DNA of 64,000 nucleotides from JBJXGE01 sp046154185 (GTDB lineage Bacteria; Planctomycetota; UBA8108; UBA1146; JAJFFE01): assembly GCA_046154185.1 (NCBI GenBank), contig JBJXGE010000004.1, positions 1-64,000 on the forward strand, in the 5' to 3' direction. Every line of letters begins with the position of its first letter. Position 1 is the stretch's first letter. Shown here in pieces: positions 59,112 through 64,000 of the stretch. The position numbers and the translations under genes were made by a program. The notes beneath the pieces are model-generated. The model was given only the letters and a program-made list of their open reading frames with translations, had not been told where the DNA came from and searched no databases.

Positions 59112-60280
59112 TGTCCAGTTTTGCGGGACGGGAGATTCGCACACTTGTCGTGCGTCTGCCCACATGGGTCGGGGACGCCGTGATGGCTATTCCGGCGTTG
59201 CGAGCGCTACGCCGCAGATTCCCGGCGGCCAGAGTCGCGCTGATCGGTGGCGCGCATCTCGAGCACTTGCTCGCTGGCGCGCAAATTCATGACGATTATT
59301 TGGCGCTGCCGCGTGGTCGGGTCGGAGCGCGTGCTGCGATCGACTTGTTGCGACCGCTTCACGCGGATCTTGCGGTCGTGCTGCCGCATTCGTTTCGCGC
59401 TGCCTGGGAAACTCTGCGTGCGGGAATTCCACTGCGAGTCGGATACGCGCGCGAATGGCGGCGACCGCTCTTAACGCACAGTCTCGCGCCGCATCGCCGG
59501 CGCGAGAAAATTGCGTTTACCGCGCGTCTCAAGCTCAACGCGCTCGCCGGACTTGGAAAACTGTCGAAGCGTGCGTGGCTGGGCGCCGTGCGGCGTTCTC
59601 CGCCCCTCCTTGCGGAGCGGCGTCGCGCCGAGGACATCATTCCCGTGCCGATGGTGGCGCAATATCTTGAACTCGTCAGCGTGCTCGGCGCCACCGCGGA
59701 TGGGCAAGGACCGCGACTCACGGTGAGCGTTGCCGCCCGCGCCGCCGGCGAGGCCGCCTTTGCGAAACTCGGAGTTGGCACGGACGTACAGTTGCTGGCC
59801 ATCAACGCCGGTGCTTCGTTTGGCGGCTCGAAAGTCTATCCGCTGTCAATACTCGCACGCGCAGTCGACGCGCTGTGCGAATCGACCGGACTGCGACCGC
59901 TCCTTTTATGTGGGCCCGGTGAAGAATCGCTGACCGCGCAACTGGAGGCGCTACTCACGACGCCGGCGTACAGCACGGCACGCGCACTCCTCAGTCTCGA
60001 TTCGATCCAATGGGCGCTCACACGCTGTCGCCTACTGATCACAACGGATACTGGACCCTGGCACATCGCCAACGCGCTCGGCACGCCAAGCGTCGTCTTG
60101 ATGGGGCCCACTGATCCGCGTTACACCGCGTCCCACCTGCGCCAATCGATAGTTCTACGAGAGGACGTGCCGTGCGGGCCGTGCCATCTGAAGTCGTGCC
60201 CATTCGCGCACCATCGTTGCATGACGGGTATCACTCCCGAACGCGTTGTCGAAGCGGGACACGCGCTGTTGCGGGTGTGA
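59111..60280 (+). CDS. waaF: ADP-heptose:LPS heptosyltransferase II
   Basis: 389 aa. GT9 signatures: TLVVRLPTWVGDAVMAIPALRAL (with the WVGDxVMxxP hallmark of WaaF), HADLAVVLPHSFRAAWETLR, GIPLRVGYAREWRRPLLTHS, AINAGASFGGSKVYPLSILA, LLITTDTGPWHIANALGTPS and VVLMGPTDPRYTASH. A Cys cluster (CGPCHLKSCPFAHHRCM) is near the C-terminus. It transfers L-glycero-D-manno-heptose from ADP-heptose to the inner core. It is coupled to pilT by overlapping stop and start, an unusual partnership between LPS and pilus genes. Confidence 0.93.
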   Translation: MSSFAGREIRTLVVRLPTWVGDAVMAIPALRALRRRFPAARVALIGGAHLEHLLAGAQIHDDYLALPRGRVGARAAIDLLRPLHADLAVVLPHSFRAAWETLRAGIPLRVGYAREWRRPLLTHSLAPHRRREKIAFTARLKLNALAGLGKLSKRAWLGAVRRSPPLLAERRRAEDIIPVPMVAQYLELVSVLGATADGQGPRLTVSVAARAAGEAAFAKLGVGTDVQLLAINAGASFGGSKVYPLSILARAVDALCESTGLRPLLLCGPGEESLTAQLEALLTTPAYSTARALLSLDSIQWALTRCRLLITTDTGPWHIANALGTPSVVLMGPTDPRYTASHLRQSIVLREDVPCGPCHLKSCPFAHHRCMTGITPERVVEAGHALLRV

Positions 60281-60296
60281 GGGCGCGCGCCAAGTG

Positions 60297-61382
60297 TTAT
60301 GGGTATTGCTCGATCAGTCGCTGCGCGGCGTCCAACATCACTTTTGCGAGCGCGGATTTCGGATCCTGAATCGCCATCGGTTTGCCAGCGTCGCCCGCTT
60401 TCACATAAGCGGCGACGAGGGGCACGGATCCTAAGAAGGGCACTTCGTAGCGCTTCGCCGCGCCAGCGCCGCCGCCGGAAGAAAAGATCGCCGTTTCCTT
60501 GTTGCAGTGTGGGCAAACGAAAACGCTCATGTTTTCAACGATCCCGAAGATCGGCACATTTACGCGCTGAAACATCTGGATGCCACGTTGCACATCCAAG
60601 AGCGCGACGTCTTGCGGGGTGGTAACGATGAGCCCACAGCTCAGCGACACAGTTTGCACGATGGTGAGTTGTGCATCGCCGGTGCCGGGCGGCAAGTCGA
60701 GGACAAGGAAATCGAGGTCACCCCATTCCACTTGGAACAAGAATTGGCGCAACAAACTTGTCACCATCGGTCCGCGCCAAATGACCGGCGACTCATCATC
60801 GAGCATGAACCCGATCGACATGGTTTTGAGTCCATGCGCGGTAATCGGCAGCAACCGTTCATCCGGAGTGACGCGCGGCTGAGCCCCTTCGAGGCCGAGC
60901 ATTTTTGGAATCGATGGTCCGTAGACATCGGAATCCAAGAGGCCTGTGCGCTGGCCAAGGCGTGCGAGTTGCGCCGCTAGATTGACGGCAATGGTGGACT
61001 TGCCGACGCCACCCTTGCCGCTGGCGACCGCGACGATGTGTTTGACGCCTGGCACACCCTGCCCGCCAACCGCGTTCCCGGCGCCTTGCCCGGTCGTCGT
61101 ACGTGGATCGCCGGGTGAAGCGGATGGCGCGGCTTTCTCTAGCATTTGCACGGAGTCGACACCCGGCACGGTCCGCAGCTTTGCTTCAATTTCACGTTTC
61201 AAGGCATCGCGCGCGCCGGCGACGCTCGCTGGGAAAGACAGGATCACGCTGACTTTCCCATCGCGGGCGATAACTCGATTCACCGCGCCAGCGGAGACGA
61301 GATCCTGCTTCGTGCCCGGAAGCTGGAACTGGCGGAGCACGGACTGAATCTTGTCTGTCAGCGATTCGGGATTTTGACTCAT
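60297..61382 (-). CDS. mrp: Mrp/NBP35-family P-loop ATPase, Fe-S cluster carrier
   Basis: 361 aa from ATG 61382 (GAGGCC upstream). An N-terminal MIP18/DUF59-like domain at ~5-80 (LTDKIQSVLRQFQLPGTKQDL) is followed by the ParA-like ATPase with deviant Walker A ASGKGGVGKSTIAVNLA. Further motifs: LLDSDVYGPSIPKMLG, VIWRGPMVTSLLRQFL, LDFLVLDLPPGTGDAQLT, and a CxxC, FVCPHCNKET, for cluster binding at the dimer interface. It transfers Fe-S clusters to target proteins. It complements the HesB-type carrier and cysteine desulfurase encoded elsewhere in the window. Convergent with waaF. Confidence 0.94.
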   Translation of the reverse strand: MSQNPESLTDKIQSVLRQFQLPGTKQDLVSAGAVNRVIARDGKVSVILSFPASVAGARDALKREIEAKLRTVPGVDSVQMLEKAAPSASPGDPRTTTGQGAGNAVGGQGVPGVKHIVAVASGKGGVGKSTIAVNLAAQLARLGQRTGLLDSDVYGPSIPKMLGLEGAQPRVTPDERLLPITAHGLKTMSIGFMLDDESPVIWRGPMVTSLLRQFLFQVEWGDLDFLVLDLPPGTGDAQLTIVQTVSLSCGLIVTTPQDVALLDVQRGIQMFQRVNVPIFGIVENMSVFVCPHCNKETAIFSSGGGAGAAKRYEVPFLGSVPLVAAYVKAGDAGKPMAIQDPKSALAKVMLDAAQRLIEQYP

Positions 61383-61566
61383 GGCCTCAACACTTCTAAT
61401 TGGCCGAAGCATGTTCGGCGCGTTCGATGCTCGTGGAGCGAGCGTGGATCCGAAGATTCGCGCATTATAGGCACGACGCGGCGGTCTGAATAACCACGAA
61501 TCGGTGCGCGCGCTGGAAACTGTGAGTTGTGGGCCGCAGCGAGCGACGATGCCGAGAGGATGGCCG

Positions 61567-62859
61567 TCAGCGCGCGGCTCCGCGTCGGCGCCACACCACT
61601 ATCAGCGTCAGTGCGATCAGACCTCCGGCTACGGCGAGCACGGCCACGAATCGGCGTGCGCCCGCGCGGCGCTGACCCGCCTGTTCCAGCAGTCTCAACC
61701 AGTCGTTGGCGGTTGCTTGGTAGCGCGGAGTTAGTTTGGCAACTTCGGTGCGCAGCGCTTCTAGGTCCTCGCGCAAGTACGCGAGCGCGGCGACGAAGTA
61801 TTCGCGAGGCGCGGTTCGCGGAGCAACTGACTCGGACGCCGCGGGCTCAGCATCGACTCGCCAATCTCCGAGTGCACGCGCGAGTCGCTCAGCGTCGCGC
61901 GCGCGGAAGTAAGCTTCGCAGCGGAGCGGAACCACGACCGCCGCGCGAGCGAAAAGGTCATCAGATTGAAGATCGAGGAGTCGGAGCGCGCCGGGCAAAT
62001 CACCGCGGTGCAGGGCGAGTTCGAGTGGTAAAGCGCGTACGCGCGGATCGGTGGGGCGCAGACGCAGCGCGTGGCGCATCGCGAGTTCGGCGGCTTCAAC
62101 TCGGCCGGCCGCTAACTCGACTTCGAATCTAAGGACCTGGACATTGGCATTCGCTGGGGCTAGGTAGAGCGCGTCCTCGATATGTCGCGTTGCGCCAGCG
62201 AGGTCACCTGCCTCGAGCAACCAAGCAGCAAGTCGTTGGTGTGCTTCAACGGAAGGTTCGCGTTGCAACAACGCCTCCAGTCGTTGGCGCGCGGCGGTCG
62301 CGTCGCCGCGCGCGTGGCTGAGCGCAGCAACTAGATTCTCAATGTGCGGGTGTTGCGGTTCGGCCGCGAGAAGTGGCTTGGAGTTGGTGTCGACGTCGTC
62401 GAGACGACCCAGATTCAGTAAGCACCTCGACGCCAAGATCACGAGTTCTGGACTCGCCGGATGTCGAGTTCGGGCAACCTGCATTAGCCGCAAGCGCTCC
62501 GTCAAGTTCGACGCAACGAAATAACTCGCGAGATCCGCCAGTAATGAACCGGCAGCGCCGTCTCCGTCCAAGATGGCTCTTGCTCGCGACTCGTCGCCGT
62601 CACGGGCGACCCGGACGAGCAGTTCAACAAGTTCGAGTTCCGGACGCTCGCGATTCAACAGAGCAAGACTTTCGTCGACCGCGCGTTGCCAGTCGCCCGA
62701 GTCGATCGCCACCTCGATCGATCGACGATTCGCGGCGGTCAGGGGTGGCGCCAATCGATCCAAGCTTGGGGGCGGAGCGTCCCACGTAAATCCGGCAGCG
62801 ATCAAGCTAAGGAGTGCGAGATACCGTGACACTCGAGTGCTGGAAAACGTTGCACGCAC
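61567..62859 (-). CDS. TPR-repeat protein with N- and C-terminal membrane helices
   Basis: 430 aa from GTG 62859 (GAGGAA upstream). N-terminal hydrophobic signal or anchor (SRYLALLSLIAAGF), then about eight TPR-like repeats from ~35 to ~300 (QRAVDESLALLNRERPEL; ASRCLLNLGRLDDVDTN; ATAARQRLEALLQREPSVE; GATRHIEDALYLAPANANV; EAAELAMRHALRLRPTDPR). A C-terminal helix (FVAVLAVAGGLIALTLIVVW) ends in RRRGAAR, so the TPR domain would be periplasmic with a cytoplasmic basic tail. Function unknown; probably a scaffold. 184 bp separate it from mrp. Confidence 0.7.
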   Translation of the reverse strand: MRATFSSTRVSRYLALLSLIAAGFTWDAPPPSLDRLAPPLTAANRRSIEVAIDSGDWQRAVDESLALLNRERPELELVELLVRVARDGDESRARAILDGDGAAGSLLADLASYFVASNLTERLRLMQVARTRHPASPELVILASRCLLNLGRLDDVDTNSKPLLAAEPQHPHIENLVAALSHARGDATAARQRLEALLQREPSVEAHQRLAAWLLEAGDLAGATRHIEDALYLAPANANVQVLRFEVELAAGRVEAAELAMRHALRLRPTDPRVRALPLELALHRGDLPGALRLLDLQSDDLFARAAVVVPLRCEAYFRARDAERLARALGDWRVDAEPAASESVAPRTAPREYFVAALAYLREDLEALRTEVAKLTPRYQATANDWLRLLEQAGQRRAGARRFVAVLAVAGGLIALTLIVVWRRRGAAR

Positions 62860-63382
62860 GTTTGGTTCCTCGACACAAAATTGGGCGTACACCTCAAATG
62901 AGGTAGCCGGGTGAGCCGCCCGCGACCCGTCCTGTGGAAAATTCTGCCAGACTCCAGCTGCGGGATGCGGTCTCGAACGCTAGAATCCGCGCTGTGTAGA
63001 CCACCCTTCTGCCGAAAGCTCCGCAAGCATAGCGACTTGCGCCCGACCTCTTGCGATCGCGGTGGCGTCAAGCCGGCGTTGAAGCCGGCAAGAATTGGCT
63101 AATCGGCGCTGAGTGTTTGGCCAACGAACCGGAACTGCGGCTGCACAGGTGGGTTAATGTACACGGATTGACAGTAGGTCCAAGCCGAGAGTGGGAACTG
63201 TTTGAAGGATTTCCGACCTAAGACGAGGCCGGAAACGAACTGTGGAGCCCGGTGCATTCGTTTGCTAGAGTTGGCGGCGGTTTTGCTCGGATAAAAGCGC
63301 TAGTGCAACGAATCGCCCTCTGCGGACGTTTGAATCTGAGTCGGCGGAACTAGCGAAGAGTAGCGAGTTGGGAGGATTGATC
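62860..63382. other. 523-bp intergenic region before the thioredoxin-like gene
   Basis: No convincing ORF. Visible items are a direct repeat of AAGCCGGC (63068-63090) and a TTGACA at 63167 without a well-placed -10 partner. Near 63252-63275 lies TTTGCTAGAGT, a possible extended -10. No tRNA or other RNA gene was recognised. Confidence 0.35.
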
Positions 63383-63751
63383 ATGGAGCGGATCAAGACC
63401 TACAGTGCGAATCAGGTGTCTGAGGCGATTGCGAAAAACTCAAGTTTGATGTTGGTACATTTTGGTTCGCCGCTCGCTTCGACCTGCGAGTTTGTTCGTC
63501 GGGAACTTGAACTTCTCGCCGACGAGTTTGAAGGTCGGATCCTGTTCGCCGAAGTGGAGCTGCCACTACAGGACCTGGAGTTGATCCACCGCTACGAGAT
63601 TGAGGACATTCCAACTCTGATCTTGTTCCTCGGCGACAAAGAAGTGGAACGACTGGATCAAGTGCTGGCGCCGGAAGAATTGCGCGAACTCCTGGAGTCC
63701 TCGGCGTCGTTTTACTCGCCGAACCCAACACCGGATGCGCCAGCGAGGTAA
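63383..63751 (+). CDS. Thioredoxin-fold protein lacking the CxxC motif
   Basis: 122 aa from ATG 63383 with a strong GGAGGA site. Thioredoxin topology: MLVHFGSPLASTCEFVRREL at the active-site position, LADEFEGRILFAEVEL, and the cis-Pro loop IEDIPTLILFLGDKEVERL. Classical WCGPC is replaced by PLASTC, leaving one Cys, so the usual two-Cys redox cycle is not possible. It may act as a chaperone-like or monothiol protein. It ends in a Ser/Pro-rich tail and is followed by a strong terminator ~150 bp downstream. Confidence 0.75.
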   Translation: MERIKTYSANQVSEAIAKNSSLMLVHFGSPLASTCEFVRRELELLADEFEGRILFAEVELPLQDLELIHRYEIEDIPTLILFLGDKEVERLDQVLAPEELRELLESSASFYSPNPTPDAPAR

Positions 63752-63904
63752 CAAGCCTGCGATCGCCGCGATCGAGAGGCGAGAATTGCCGGATCAAAAA
63801 AACCGGCGAACGGAGACCTGGAAACTCGGAAAGATCTGGTTAAGCTCTTTCCCTTGAACATTGCCACACATACTCCTTCCCACATTGCCCCACCTCAGAG
63901 CCCA

Positions 63905-63951
63905 AGGGGCGTTCCTGGCATCCTCTGCCAAGAACGCCCCTAATTTTTTTT
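63905..63951 (+). terminator. Strong intrinsic terminator after the thioredoxin-like gene
   Basis: AGGGGCGTTC (63905-63914) pairs perfectly with GAACGCCCCT (63932-63941). An inner TGGCA/TGCCA stem surrounds a 5-nt loop. A run of eight T follows at 63944-63951. The transcript from 63383 would carry a ~150-nt 3' UTR. The last 49 bases of the window hold nothing recognisable. Confidence 0.88.
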
Positions 63952-64000
63952 AGGCGTGCTGCCGCAGCGCGATTTTTTTGGGGGTGCCGTCCGGGGCATG

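Overview
The window is GC-rich bacterial chromosome, almost fully coding, and most likely from a planctomycete (Planctomycetota) or a close relative. The main evidence is a set of secreted proteins with planctomycete-style dockerin tails (paired Ca-binding loops, each followed by a segment like LSFLFSGG or LNYFFIGG). A TIGR03790-like protein, a DUF1028-dockerin fusion and a prenyltransferase-repeat protein coupled to an FHA protein point the same way. A full Gram-negative envelope is implied by LpxK, LpxL-type acyltransferase, HldE, two GT9 heptosyltransferases, a TonB-dependent receptor and TonB. No rRNA, tRNA, CRISPR array, phage or transposase gene was seen. The only mobile-looking item is a short inverted-repeat element at 22778-22961.

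Layout. 1-2009: 3' end of a C25 peptidase, then a PLP decarboxylase. 2084-12250: a secreted beta-helix/dockerin protein divergent from a six-gene TonB module (receptor, lipoprotein, TonB, DUF3450, ExbB-like stub, TPR lipoprotein). 12374-14094: Gfo/Idh/MocA oxidoreductase and a Uma2 nuclease. 14410-18083: three secreted dockerin proteins (lamin-tail, cohesin-like, DUF1028). 18266-22779: FHA membrane protein translationally coupled to a prenyltransferase/HEAT-like protein. 23063-25480: FadE. 25869-29937 (minus): TMTC-like membrane TPR protein, TPMT-type methyltransferase, pyruvate kinase. 30110-33290: Kbl, alpha/beta hydrolase, orphan E1-alpha. 33305-39732: HesB/IscA protein, a very Cys-rich secreted repeat protein, an S1C protease and its degenerate twin, cysteine desulfurase. 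39745-42471: M28 peptidase divergent from LpxL-type acyltransferase. 42582-46694: periplasmic protein, TIGR03790/dockerin protein, EF-hand protein. 46738-52193: GT9, then three overlapping or closely spaced genes for enzymes with damaged active sites (M16-, FGGY- and DraG-like). 52339-60280: LPS and type IV pilus block (small GspE-N-like protein, LpxK, unknown HldE partner, HldE, two PilT-type ATPases, WaaF). 60297-63751: Mrp ATPase, TPR protein, thioredoxin-fold protein with a strong terminator.

How the parts may work together. The LPS genes build and transfer heptose and lipid A. The PilT ATPases would drive pilus retraction. The TonB module is a dedicated energiser for one outer-membrane receptor but lacks ExbB/ExbD here, and its divergent neighbour is a secreted beta-helix protein that could be its cargo or surface partner. 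The cysteine desulfurase and the HesB-type carrier flank the Cys-rich secreted protein and the protease pair. All family names come from reading motifs by eye. No database search was run.
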